Origin: Bryobacterales bacterium | GTDB taxonomy: Bacteria; Acidobacteriota; Terriglobia; Bryobacterales; Bryobacteraceae | Assembly (NCBI GenBank): GCA_016789905.1 | Contig: JAEUQC010000156.1 | Location: 1 to 44,439 of the forward strand | Length of the DNA stretch: 44,439 nt | Direction of reading: 5' to 3' | In this document: positions 1 through 7,158 of the stretch, one piece after another | How the letters are laid out: each line of letters opens with the position of its first letter | Position numbering within the stretch: the stretch's first letter is position 1 | Position numbers and translations under genes: made by a program | The notes under the pieces: generated by a model | What the model was told of the DNA's origin: nothing | Databases searched by the model: none | What the model saw: only the letters and a program-made list of their open reading frames with translations

Positions 1-1
1 G

Positions 2-940
2 GTGGACCACGGCGAGCAGGAGATCATCATTGACGCGCCAACCCGCTATCCGCTTCGGCTGCGAGATAACGCGCGGATCTACAAGACGAGGGCCCACATT
101 GAGGGCGTAGGGCTGGAGGATTTTTCGATCGGCAATAGCGAAAGCCGGCTGCCCGGGTTCCGGGAGGAGGACTATACGGTCCGCGGAACCGGTGCCTACG
201 AAGTGCACGGCGCCCATGCGATTGGTTTCCATCAGGCTGTTTACGGCTGGGCGCGGCGGCTGGCGACGTTCCGCCCGGAAGAGAACGAGAGTGGGAGTCA
301 TCTGGTGTCGAACGGAGTCCTGTTGAACCAGACGCGGGGGATGACCGTTGAAGACTCAACGTTCGAGAATCCGCAGTATCGTGGTGGCGGCGGCAACGGT
401 TACGGGTTCACGCTGCGGGGGAATGAGAATCTGCTGCGGAACCTGGTGGCCAACCGCCAGCGGCACGCCTATGACTTTAAATCGATGACGGCTTCGGGCA
501 ATGTGATTCTGCGTTGCCGGTCCAATGATCCGTCGCTGCCATCGGATTTCCATATGCATTTGTCGATGGCGAATCTGTTCGACAACACGACTTTGGACGG
601 TGATTTTATTGAGGCTTCGGTGCGGCCGTATGGCACGCCGGATTATCACGGAGTTACGACGACGCAAACGGTGATTTGGAATACGCATGGGCTTCGGTAT
701 ATGAATAACCGGCCGCATGTTGTGTCGTCGCAGCAGTTGGGCTGGGGGTATGTGATTGGGACGCGGGGGCCGGCGAACGCAGTGCGGACGGCGCCGTTCG
801 CGTTCCGGTATGCGACGCCGGTGGCGAGCAGCGTTGACACGGGGCCGGAGGACTTTGTGGAGGGTGTGGGGAAGGGTGATTCGCTGGTGCCAGCGTCGTT
901 GTATGAGGACCAGTTTGCGCGGCGGGTGAGGAAGGAGTAG
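2..940 (+). CDS. Right-handed beta-helix (pectate-lyase-like) protein, 5' end outside window
   Basis: This is the C-terminal 312 residues of a protein that very probably begins before the window: the frame is open to the first base and the GTG at position 2 has no visible ribosome site. The sequence has the short repeating pattern of parallel beta-helix proteins (runs like GVLLNQTRGMTVEDSTFENP and NLLRNLVANRQRHAYDFKSM), with Asn/Gly-rich turns, as in pectate-lyase-fold and polysaccharide-binding proteins. Such proteins usually bind or cleave polysaccharides outside the cytoplasm. No catalytic residues can be assigned from this part, so substrate and activity are unknown. It ends 16 bases before the next gene on the same strand, which may be co-transcribed. 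Confidence 0.7.
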   Translation: MDHGEQEIIIDAPTRYPLRLRDNARIYKTRAHIEGVGLEDFSIGNSESRLPGFREEDYTVRGTGAYEVHGAHAIGFHQAVYGWARRLATFRPEENESGSHLVSNGVLLNQTRGMTVEDSTFENPQYRGGGGNGYGFTLRGNENLLRNLVANRQRHAYDFKSMTASGNVILRCRSNDPSLPSDFHMHLSMANLFDNTTLDGDFIEASVRPYGTPDYHGVTTTQTVIWNTHGLRYMNNRPHVVSSQQLGWGYVIGTRGPANAVRTAPFAFRYATPVASSVDTGPEDFVEGVGKGDSLVPASLYEDQFARRVRKE

Positions 941-956
941 GGTGTAGACTTGCGGC

Positions 957-1274
957 ATGAAGGCCTTTGTTCTGATTGCTTGTTGCGGGTTGTTTCTGTT
1001 GCCGGGCCAGTCCCCGATTCGGTTGGCGGCAGTTAGCGATGCGCAGTATCACGTGGGCGTGGCGTATCAGAAGGGCAAAGGTGTGGCGAAGGATTTGACG
1101 GCGGCGGAGGAGTGGTTCCGCAAGGCGGCGGGTGGCGGGCACCAGGTGGCGCGGAAGAAGCTTGACGCGCTGGTGGAGCGGAGGGAGTGGGCGGCGAGCC
1201 ATCCGGGGTGGACGGCGTTGACGACTTGTCCGGCTTATGGGGCGGTGCCTTATTGCCGGGAGAGTGGGCGGTAG
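957..1274 (+). CDS. Small secreted Sel1-repeat protein
   Basis: A 105-residue protein with an N-terminal signal sequence (Lys2, then a hydrophobic stretch to about residue 16, ending near GQS). Residues about 30-60 form one Sel1-like (TPR-related) repeat: AQYHVGVAYQKGKGVAKDL, followed by AAEEWFRKAA, the classic spacing of the family. A single repeat probably acts as a protein-protein contact module in the periplasm. The tail holds two Cys residues (TTCPAYGAVPYC) that could form a disulfide. It lies 16 bases downstream of the beta-helix gene. The role is unknown; the family assignment of the repeat is good. Confidence 0.7.
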   Translation: MKAFVLIACCGLFLLPGQSPIRLAAVSDAQYHVGVAYQKGKGVAKDLTAAEEWFRKAAGGGHQVARKKLDALVERREWAASHPGWTALTTCPAYGAVPYCRESGR

Positions 1275-1477
1275 AAGGGCGCTTCTAGTGGTTTGAGGTC
1301 GGCGCCTGGTGGGATTAGCTCCGTGCGGAGAATGGACCGGTTATTCACCGCAAATTTTGCGGGGATTAAGCCTTTGGGGGTTACCGAGTGTCCTCTCGAC
1401 GGCGCCGTTCGGGCGATTCGTCGAACCTGGGTGGCGGCGGCGCCAGAATAGCGGGGCGCATCGTCGTCACACTTCGG

Positions 1478-1726
1478 CTACGAGACCTTCTCACCTCTTG
1501 CGACTTGGCCGCGGAGCAGGAACGTCTTGGCTAAACTGCCGCGGCCGCATATCTTGAAGGACCCGAAGTCTTTGTACCAGTCTCCCTCCGGGACCTCAGG
1601 CTTGGTTTCGACCCAGAGCCGAAGGAGGTTCAAGTCGGCGATGGTTATTGCACGGTCCCTCATGCGGTCAATCAAGTGCTGCCGGACGCCCTCCGGAAAG
1701 TTTTCCCAATGCTCGATTTTGGGCAC
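1478..1726 (-). CDS. Small protein of unknown function, partner of RHH gene
   Basis: An 82-residue protein read from a GTG start whose first base overlaps the stop codon of the upstream ribbon-helix-helix gene (TAGTG junction at 1728-1724), so the two are translationally coupled. The sequence opens MPKIEHWENFPEGVRQHL and contains a tract GDWYKDFGSFKICGRGS ending in a basic, beta-rich C-terminus (KTFLLRGQVARGEKV). I do not recognise a named family. The size, coupling and order (DNA-binding small protein first, second small protein after) resemble a type II toxin-antitoxin pair, with this protein in the toxin position. This is inference from arrangement only; no RelE, PIN or MazF motif is visible. 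Confidence 0.55.
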   Translation of the reverse strand: MPKIEHWENFPEGVRQHLIDRMRDRAITIADLNLLRLWVETKPEVPEGDWYKDFGSFKICGRGSLAKTFLLRGQVARGEKVS

Positions 1727-1986
1727 TAACTGCCAAAGACCATGCGGCCCAGTTGATCGCCCAGGCGCTTGGCGGCGTCGGGATCGCTCTCACTGCGGAA
1801 GCGCTCGGCGAGATCGAAAAACTCCTGCTGCTTTCGCTTGTCCGCCTCAATGCCGTTTTCAATTAGCTCGACAAGCATACGAGTCGCACTGAGCCTTCTC
1901 GACTTGGCCATCGCGCGGACCTGAGACGCGACTTTCGCGGGCAGGCTTACACTCTGACGAACATTTTTGGGCTGGGCGGCTCTCAT
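1726..1986 (-). CDS. Ribbon-helix-helix (CopG/Arc-like) DNA-binding protein
   Basis: An 86-residue protein starting at ATG 1986, preceded by a GGTGG ribosome site; the frame extends upstream to 2106 but that part is not family-like. Residues 8-45 fit a ribbon-helix-helix fold: beta strand NVRQSVSLPAKVASQVRAMA, then SRRLSATRMLVELIENGIEA as two helices. The charged C-terminal half (KRKQQEFFDLAERFRSE) may bind a partner. Such proteins act as dimeric repressors, often antitoxins that repress their own operon. The next gene is coupled through the TAGTG overlap. Repeated TGCAT-type palindromes at 1994-2045 just upstream of the start are candidate operators. Confidence 0.75.
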   Translation of the reverse strand: MRAAQPKNVRQSVSLPAKVASQVRAMAKSRRLSATRMLVELIENGIEADKRKQQEFFDLAERFRSESDPDAAKRLGDQLGRMVFGS

Positions 1987-1993
1987 GCCACCA

Positions 1994-2045
1994 TTATGCA
2001 CCAATTTGATGCGGCGGCGTGCCTGGGCAAATGCACTTTGCATAA
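1994..2045 (-). promoter_or_regulatory. Candidate operator cluster upstream of RHH gene
   Basis: Plus-strand bases 2031-2043 read ATGCACTTTGCAT, a 5-base inverted repeat around a 3-base centre. The related TTATGCA at 1994-2000 and TGCATAA at 2039-2045 are inverted copies of each other. The sites lie 8 to 59 bases upstream of the RHH start. Ribbon-helix-helix repressors usually bind several short inverted repeats over their own promoter, so autoregulation is a reasonable guess. Seen in sequence; function inferred. Confidence 0.35.
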
Positions 2046-2095
2046 GGAGTCTCCGGATGAGCTTGGGGTCTAACCTAACGTTTAAAGCACATCGG

Positions 2096-3634
2096 CTATT
2101 CTGCAAAACACGCCATTAGGACGAGATCATCCCCGCCGCCGCCACTAACCCGAAAATAGCGTCCATCTTCGTCATAGACAATTTGCCAGCCATGCGCGGT
2201 CCGGTCTCCGATGTTGCGGAGTGAAGTAAAACGGGACTCAATTCCGAACGACGTCAGTTTATCAATGATCGCTATGGCTTTCGGGTCCTTAAGCGAGCTC
2301 ACCTTGCACAGGCCGAATCGCCTTTCATCTGGAGTGTCTGGGCGCTCCAAGAAGAATCGCCAGCTCCTTGTAGAAGTGATCAACTGCATCCGCCCATTCA
2401 AATCGACCACGTAAGGGTCTCCATCGGACATCCGGACGACACCAAGGACTCGAGAGCATGGCAACAGTAAGCCCTGGCCAGACCCGGGCTTTTCTATCGA
2501 GAGCCATTCATCCGTAACGTCACGAACGATCAACTCATCAGATTCGTAAATCTGAGGAAAAATAGGTCGGAGGCGGATCCGGACGCTGGATACAAGCTGT
2601 TTCCGCCAGGCAGGGACGCTGGTGAATCCGCCGCCCGTTCCAGCAGTCTCCGTTCTTGCGTCATCATGACTCGAAAGGACACTTCGGGATTCGGTCGGTG
2701 CGGGAAGGAGCATTGGCGCCTGTCCCGGCTCCCACGCTACAAAGAACTCCTGCGCGACCTCGGAAATCTCTGAGCTATTTACCCGGAGATCTAGCTTCCA
2801 GACGCCAGCCTTATTGATTTCAGGGAAACCGGTCGTTCGATTCCTTTCGCGGCCGCAGGAGGTCAAGCTCAATGCCTCCGGACCCAGAGTACCGAAAAGA
2901 TAACCGGCGCTCTGCCCGTCCCCCTTGATCGATTTTTCGCGGAGAATCCTAAATGGTTCCATTGGATTCTCAGTGAAAGCCCCGACCTTCTCTGAGAATC
3001 GGTTTACCCCGGCAACGATAACCTCGCAGTTCGAATGAGGCCTTATATCTTCATTGTGAACCCGTACTGCAAGACCTGAAGTGATCAGGTATAACTCTAC
3101 TCGCAATGGTCCTGCGCTCGAAAATTCAATGCCCGGAGAGGTTAACGGCCGCTCCGGTTGAAACGGAGCTTCTGAGCCGAGGACGGGCGCTTTCTTTAAG
3201 GTACCCTTGACCTTCCCCAGAATCTTCTCAAACTCCGTCGGGGAGTCGGACCGCAGGTCAATAAAAAGAGCGCCCGCGTAGAAATTCGGAATCGAACTCT
3301 CCTTGACGCCAGATCGCAAAACAGGAACGAACTTCCCCGCCAACTGCCTATTTAGCGCCTCACCAGTAATCAACTGCGCCTCATAACCGGTGCCGCCAAA
3401 CCGACCGTCGAACTTAGCCTTATAATTCGGGGTGCAAATGCTAAAAACGAAGGAGCTCTCTGCAACTCCCTGCTCCATAAATCGAGTGAGGTGCTCACCG
3501 GGCTCGACTTCCCATTTGTCGAGTTTTGCATCTATGCGCTGTGCCCTCAGTTTAGCCGCGAATACTTCAACCCACGCTTCATGTTCGGGCGAGTCCCACG
3601 AATACGAGATGAATAAGGTCGGCGGAGGTATCAA
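2096..3634 (-). CDS. SEFIR/TIR-like domain protein, candidate defence effector
   Basis: A 512-residue protein. The N-terminus begins TLFISYSWDSPEHEAW and continues through LDKWEVEPGEHL, SFVFSICTPNY and GGTGYEAQLITGEAL, the landmarks of the SEFIR branch of the TIR superfamily (residues about 5-130). E85 or E92 in the last motif could be the catalytic Glu of an NAD-cleaving enzyme. Residues about 170-300 look like beta-rich sensor material; the C-terminal 150 residues (from SDELIVRDVTDEW) match nothing I know. SEFIR proteins act as single-gene anti-phage systems in some bacteria, probably by NAD depletion. The start is uncertain: an in-frame TAG lies two codons before the TTG used here and no ribosome site is seen. 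The gene is less GC-rich than its neighbours and abuts tRNA-His, both signs of transfer. Confidence 0.75.
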   Translation of the reverse strand: MIPPPTLFISYSWDSPEHEAWVEVFAAKLRAQRIDAKLDKWEVEPGEHLTRFMEQGVAESSFVFSICTPNYKAKFDGRFGGTGYEAQLITGEALNRQLAGKFVPVLRSGVKESSIPNFYAGALFIDLRSDSPTEFEKILGKVKGTLKKAPVLGSEAPFQPERPLTSPGIEFSSAGPLRVELYLITSGLAVRVHNEDIRPHSNCEVIVAGVNRFSEKVGAFTENPMEPFRILREKSIKGDGQSAGYLFGTLGPEALSLTSCGRERNRTTGFPEINKAGVWKLDLRVNSSEISEVAQEFFVAWEPGQAPMLLPAPTESRSVLSSHDDARTETAGTGGGFTSVPAWRKQLVSSVRIRLRPIFPQIYESDELIVRDVTDEWLSIEKPGSGQGLLLPCSRVLGVVRMSDGDPYVVDLNGRMQLITSTRSWRFFLERPDTPDERRFGLCKVSSLKDPKAIAIIDKLTSFGIESRFTSLRNIGDRTAHGWQIVYDEDGRYFRVSGGGGDDLVLMACFAE

Positions 3635-3695
3635 GGGCTATTGCGAAACCGGGATCAGCGATGGCATTCCTGCAAAATCGCCGTTAGAATTTTTT

Positions 3696-3771
3696 TGGGG
3701 TGCCTAACGGGGCTTGAACCCGTGACATCCGGAACCACAATCCGGCGCTCTACCAACTGAGCTATAGGCAC
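3696..3771 (-). tRNA. tRNA-His (anticodon GTG)
   Basis: On the minus strand the cloverleaf reads GTGCCTA acceptor, GCTC/GAGC D stem, CCGGA/TCCGG anticodon stem with loop TTGTGGT, TTCAAGC T loop, TAGGCAC acceptor, C73 and an encoded CCA (3698-3696). Position 3772 supplies the extra G(-1) that pairs with C73, the tRNA-His identity element. The 3' end faces the SEFIR patch, where integrating elements usually insert. Confidence 0.95.
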
Positions 3772-3789
3772 CCAACCGGAACTTTTCCA

Positions 3790-4959
3790 TCATAACAAAA
3801 AGCGGCGCACGAAGTCAGCCCCGCTCAAGATGACGAAGGAATTTGTGAAGTCAATCAGGAACGCGCCGACGACGGGCACGGCCAGGCGGGCGCGCGGGGC
3901 GGCGCCGTGGTGCGCCTCCAGCACGTCCATGCAGGCCACCGCGTTGGCCGTGGTGCCGAGCATGAAACCGGTCCAGCCGGCGGTGGCGACGGCGCCTTCA
4001 TAATCCCGGCCGAGCCAGCGGAAGGCGACGAAGACGGCGAAGAGCGTTGTCACCACGACTTGGGCCGAGAGGATCAATAGGAGCGGGAGGGCGAGCGCCG
4101 CCAGGACCCACAGCTTTAGCGTCAACAGCGCCATGACGATGAAGAGGCCGAGGCTGAGGCTGCCGACGCGGTCGAGGATGTTTTCGTCCAGACTTCTGGG
4201 CCCGCTATCGTCACGCCAGCGGATGGCGGCGGCAACGATCATGGACCCGATGTAGCCGGGGAGCGTGACGCCGGCGCTGGCGATAGCCCGGCTCAACAGG
4301 CTACCGGCCCCCATGGCGACCGCGACGGCGGCGAGGGTGAACAGCCACTCCCCACGCTGCGCTTCCCCGCCCTGTACGGCGGCTGCGCGCACGGCCACCA
4401 GACCGTGCCGGCGGATGAGCCAACCGCCAACGGCACCGCCCAGCAGCCCGGCGGCGAGGATGCCGAAAACAGCTGACGCCACGCCCACCGTTTGCGCGTC
4501 GGCGACGCCCATCTCTTCAAACGTTTTGCCGAAGGCCAGGGCGGTGGCCGGGCCGCCGGCGAGCGTTGTGGACCCGGCAACGATGCCGAGTAGCGGGTTC
4601 AGCCCGAGGAGTTTGGCGCCGAGGATGCCGACGCCGTTCTGCACCTCCGCTCCGGCCACGGCAAGGGCAAGGCAGACGAGCACCGTGCCGCCATCGCGGC
4701 GGAGCAGTCCCATGCTGGCGCGCAGGCCGATGGTGGTGAAGAAGACGAGGGTCAGCAAGTCGCGGAGAACCGTATCGAACTCGGCTTCGAAGCCAGCGGC
4801 GCGGGCGGCGGCCACCAACGCTGCAAGCAGCAGTCCGCCGGTGACGGGCCGGGGGATGTTCCACCTATCCAACAGGCCAACGCGGCGATGCAGCGCGGCG
4901 GCGAACCACAGGCCGCCAGCCGCGAGCGCCAACGTTTCCGCCGCGTTGGCCTTGAACAC
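3790..4959 (-). CDS. gltS: Sodium/glutamate symporter family transporter (GltS-like)
   Basis: A 389-residue inner-membrane protein with about ten hydrophobic segments. It shows two pseudo-repeated GltS landmarks: LTLVFFTTIGLRA with GSTTLAGGPATALAFG in the first half, and GFMLGTTANAVACMD with VVGAFLIDFTNSFVI in the second. GltS carriers import glutamate with sodium; length and both re-entrant signature regions fit the family, but the substrate is inferred. The GTG start follows the ubiD stop codon directly (TAAGTG), so translation is probably coupled to ubiD although no shared pathway is obvious. Its end faces tRNA-His on the same strand. Confidence 0.85.
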   Translation of the reverse strand: MFKANAAETLALAAGGLWFAAALHRRVGLLDRWNIPRPVTGGLLLAALVAAARAAGFEAEFDTVLRDLLTLVFFTTIGLRASMGLLRRDGGTVLVCLALAVAGAEVQNGVGILGAKLLGLNPLLGIVAGSTTLAGGPATALAFGKTFEEMGVADAQTVGVASAVFGILAAGLLGGAVGGWLIRRHGLVAVRAAAVQGGEAQRGEWLFTLAAVAVAMGAGSLLSRAIASAGVTLPGYIGSMIVAAAIRWRDDSGPRSLDENILDRVGSLSLGLFIVMALLTLKLWVLAALALPLLLILSAQVVVTTLFAVFVAFRWLGRDYEGAVATAGWTGFMLGTTANAVACMDVLEAHHGAAPRARLAVPVVGAFLIDFTNSFVILSGADFVRRFLL

Positions 4960-6405
4960 TTACAGACCCGCTTTCTTCCAGAGCTCGTCGACGCGGGACT
5001 TGATGTTGGCGGGCATGGTGATAACGTCCGGCCAGGGGCGGGTGAAGCCTTCTTCCTTCCACTTCTTGGTCGCGTCGATACCGAACTTCGAGCCCCAGTT
5101 GGCCATGCGGCTGGAGTGATCGAGCGAATCGATGGGGCCGGTGACGAACTCGATGTCGCGCTGGGGATCAATATTGTTCAGAGCCTTCCAGGCGACTTCG
5201 CTGTAGTTCTGGACGTCGACGTCTTCATCGACGACCACGATGCATTTGGTGAACATGGCCTGGCCGAGGCCCCAGACGGCGTGCATAACTTTACGGGCCT
5301 GCATGGGGTAGCTCTTACGAATGGACACAAGCATCAGATTGTGGAAGATGCCTTCGGCGGGCATGCACATATCGCGAATTTCGGGAATCTGCATGCGCAT
5401 GAGCGGGAGGAACATGCGCTCAATGGCCTTGCCCATGAAGTAGTCTTCCATGGGCGGGGGGCCGACAATAGTAGTGGCGTAGATGGGATTTTTGCGGCGC
5501 GTTACACACGTGACATGAAAGACCGGGTATTCGTCTTCGAGTGAGTAGTAACCGGTGTGATCTCCGAACGGGCCTTCGGTGCGCATTTCGCCGAGTTCGA
5601 CGTAGCCTTCGAGGACGAGTTCGGCGTTGGCGGGCACGTCCACATCGACGGTTTCGCACTGTACCATTTCGACAGGCTTTTTGCGCAAGAAGCCGGCGAT
5701 CATCATTTCGTCGAGATCGGGCGGGAGAGGGAGGATGGCCGAATACATGACCGCGGGGTCGGCACCGATGGCGACGGCGAGATCCATGCGTTTTTCGCCG
5801 GCCTTAAAGCGGCGGCGGTAGTGTTCGGCGCCCTGTTTGTGGGTCTGCCAGTGCATACCGGTGGTGCGTTCGTCATAGACCTGCATGCGGTACATGCCGC
5901 AGTTGCGCTTGCCGGTTTCCGGATTTTTGGTGAAGACCATGGGGAGGGTGATGAAGGGTCCGCCATCCTGGGGCCAGCAGGTAAGAACAGGGATCTCCTT
6001 GAGGTTGAAGCCCTCCTTCAGGATCACTTCTTTGCACGGGCCGCTGGAAACCTTTTTGGCGAAGAAGGAGCCCATTTCGGCGAGTTTTGGCAGCATGGAA
6101 AGTTTTCCCATGAGGCCTTGGGGCATCTGCATTTGCAGGTAGTCGGAGATACGGTCGGCAATCTCCTGGAACCGGTCCACCTGCAAGGCGATTTCCATGC
6201 GCCGCTGGCTGGCGAAGGCGTTGATTAAGACCGGCATGTTGTAGCCCTTTGGTTTTTCGAACAGCAGGGCCGGGCCGTTTTGTTTCACCGATCGGTCAGC
6301 GAACTCGGTGATCTCGAGGACGGGATCAACTTCGAAAGGGATCCGCTTCAGTTCTCCCGCTTTTTCGAGTGCAGCGATGAAATCGCGCAAATCACTATAT
6401 GCCAT
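4960..6405 (-). CDS. ubiD: UbiD-family prenylated-FMN decarboxylase
   Basis: A 481-residue UbiD-type enzyme. Members use prenylated FMN to decarboxylate aromatic or unsaturated acids; in quinone synthesis the substrate is 4-hydroxy-3-polyprenylbenzoate or a menaquinone-pathway acid. NCGMYRMQ (168-175) supplies the Arg (R173) and TEGPFGDHTGYY (276-287) the acidic residues (E277, D282) that match the catalytic triad region. GPPPMEDYFMGKA and the C-terminal FDVTGPID-like segment are also typical. Acidobacteria generally use menaquinone, so a role there is plausible but other aromatic acids are possible. The flavin prenyltransferase UbiX is not in the window. The start codon lies 11 bases from the fabG start on the opposite strand. 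Confidence 0.88.
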   Translation of the reverse strand: MAYSDLRDFIAALEKAGELKRIPFEVDPVLEITEFADRSVKQNGPALLFEKPKGYNMPVLINAFASQRRMEIALQVDRFQEIADRISDYLQMQMPQGLMGKLSMLPKLAEMGSFFAKKVSSGPCKEVILKEGFNLKEIPVLTCWPQDGGPFITLPMVFTKNPETGKRNCGMYRMQVYDERTTGMHWQTHKQGAEHYRRRFKAGEKRMDLAVAIGADPAVMYSAILPLPPDLDEMMIAGFLRKKPVEMVQCETVDVDVPANAELVLEGYVELGEMRTEGPFGDHTGYYSLEDEYPVFHVTCVTRRKNPIYATTIVGPPPMEDYFMGKAIERMFLPLMRMQIPEIRDMCMPAEGIFHNLMLVSIRKSYPMQARKVMHAVWGLGQAMFTKCIVVVDEDVDVQNYSEVAWKALNNIDPQRDIEFVTGPIDSLDHSSRMANWGSKFGIDATKKWKEEGFTRPWPDVITMPANIKSRVDELWKKAGL

Positions 6406-6422
6406 ATGATAATTCCATGATA
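6405..6422. promoter_or_regulatory. Compact divergent control region between ubiD and fabG
   Basis: The two start codons (6405 minus, 6417 plus) are 11 bases apart. On the plus strand TATGAT at 6405-6410 stands exactly at -12 to -7 of the fabG ATG, the geometry of leaderless transcription. On the minus strand TATCAT at 6422-6417 could serve ubiD with a leader of only a few bases. ATGATA occurs twice, 11 bases apart (6406, 6417). No good -35 box is seen on either strand. Confidence 0.35.
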
Positions 6423-7151
6423 GTTCGTACCGCTTTCGTTACTGGCGCCAGCCGGGGAATCGGCAAGGCCTGCGCCCAGGCGCTGGCCGCCTCCGGGGCT
6501 CGCGTGGTTGTGGCCGCCAGGACTCTTGACCGTTGTGAAGAAGTCGCCGCCGGCATACGCGCCGAGGGACATGAGGCGATGGCTGTGGCCATTGATTTGT
6601 CCTCTAAAGAATCGATTGTGCAAGCGATTGGGCAGGCGGCAAAAGATTTCGGGCCTATTCATATTCTCGTGAACAACGCCGGCATCACCAAGGATGGGTT
6701 GGCGCTGCGGATGAAGACCGAGGATTGGGAATCGGTGATTGACACCAATTTGAGTGGATCGTTTTATGCCGCGCAGGCGGTGATGCAGGGAATGATGAAG
6801 GAGCGCTGGGGGCGGATCATCAACATTGCTTCGGTGGTGGGGCAGATGGGCAACGCCGGACAGGCGAACTATGTTGCCGCCAAGGCGGGGCTGATTGGAT
6901 TGACCAAATCGCTGGCGCGGGAGCTTTCCAGCCGGAGCATCACTGTGAACGCAGTGGCGCCGGGGTTCATTTCGACGGATATGACGAGCGTATTGAGCGA
7001 GGACATCAAGCAGAAGATGCTGGCGAACATACCGCTGGGGCGATTCGGGGTATCGGAAGACGTAGCGGAGGCGGTGAAGTTCCTGGCATCCGACGGGGCA
7101 AGCTACATAACCGGGCACGTGCTGGACGTGAATGGCGGACTGTACATGTAA
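6417..7151 (+). CDS. fabG: 3-oxoacyl-ACP reductase (SDR), FabG
   Basis: A 244-residue classical short-chain dehydrogenase that reduces 3-oxoacyl-ACP with NADPH in fatty-acid elongation. Cofactor site TGASRGIG lies at residues 9-16, NNAG in the middle, catalytic Ser in NIASVVGQMG and the YVAAK (Tyr-x3-Lys) pair follow, and the C-terminal region (PGFISTDMT, ASYITGHVLDVNGGLYM) is typical of FabG rather than of other SDRs. I chose ATG 6417 because MIVRTAFVTG gives the family length; an in-frame ATG at 6399 would add six residues and overlap the ubiD start. No Shine-Dalgarno is visible, which fits a leaderless mRNA. Confidence 0.9.
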   Translation: MIVRTAFVTGASRGIGKACAQALAASGARVVVAARTLDRCEEVAAGIRAEGHEAMAVAIDLSSKESIVQAIGQAAKDFGPIHILVNNAGITKDGLALRMKTEDWESVIDTNLSGSFYAAQAVMQGMMKERWGRIINIASVVGQMGNAGQANYVAAKAGLIGLTKSLARELSSRSITVNAVAPGFISTDMTSVLSEDIKQKMLANIPLGRFGVSEDVAEAVKFLASDGASYITGHVLDVNGGLYM

Positions 7152-7158
7152 GAGTGGG

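Noticed and set aside
1275..1477. Attachment-site copy of the tRNA-His 3' end
   Set aside because: I looked for a repeat of the tRNA end around the far border of the accessory patch and saw only weak matches.
1309..1557. 82-codon plus-strand reading frame
   Set aside because: Composition and lack of ribosome site look random and it overlaps the end of the small minus-strand gene; no family-like pattern.
5557..6228. Long plus-strand frame inside ubiD
   Set aside because: Antisense shadow of a conserved enzyme; residue make-up (His/Gly-rich) reflects ubiD codons read backwards.
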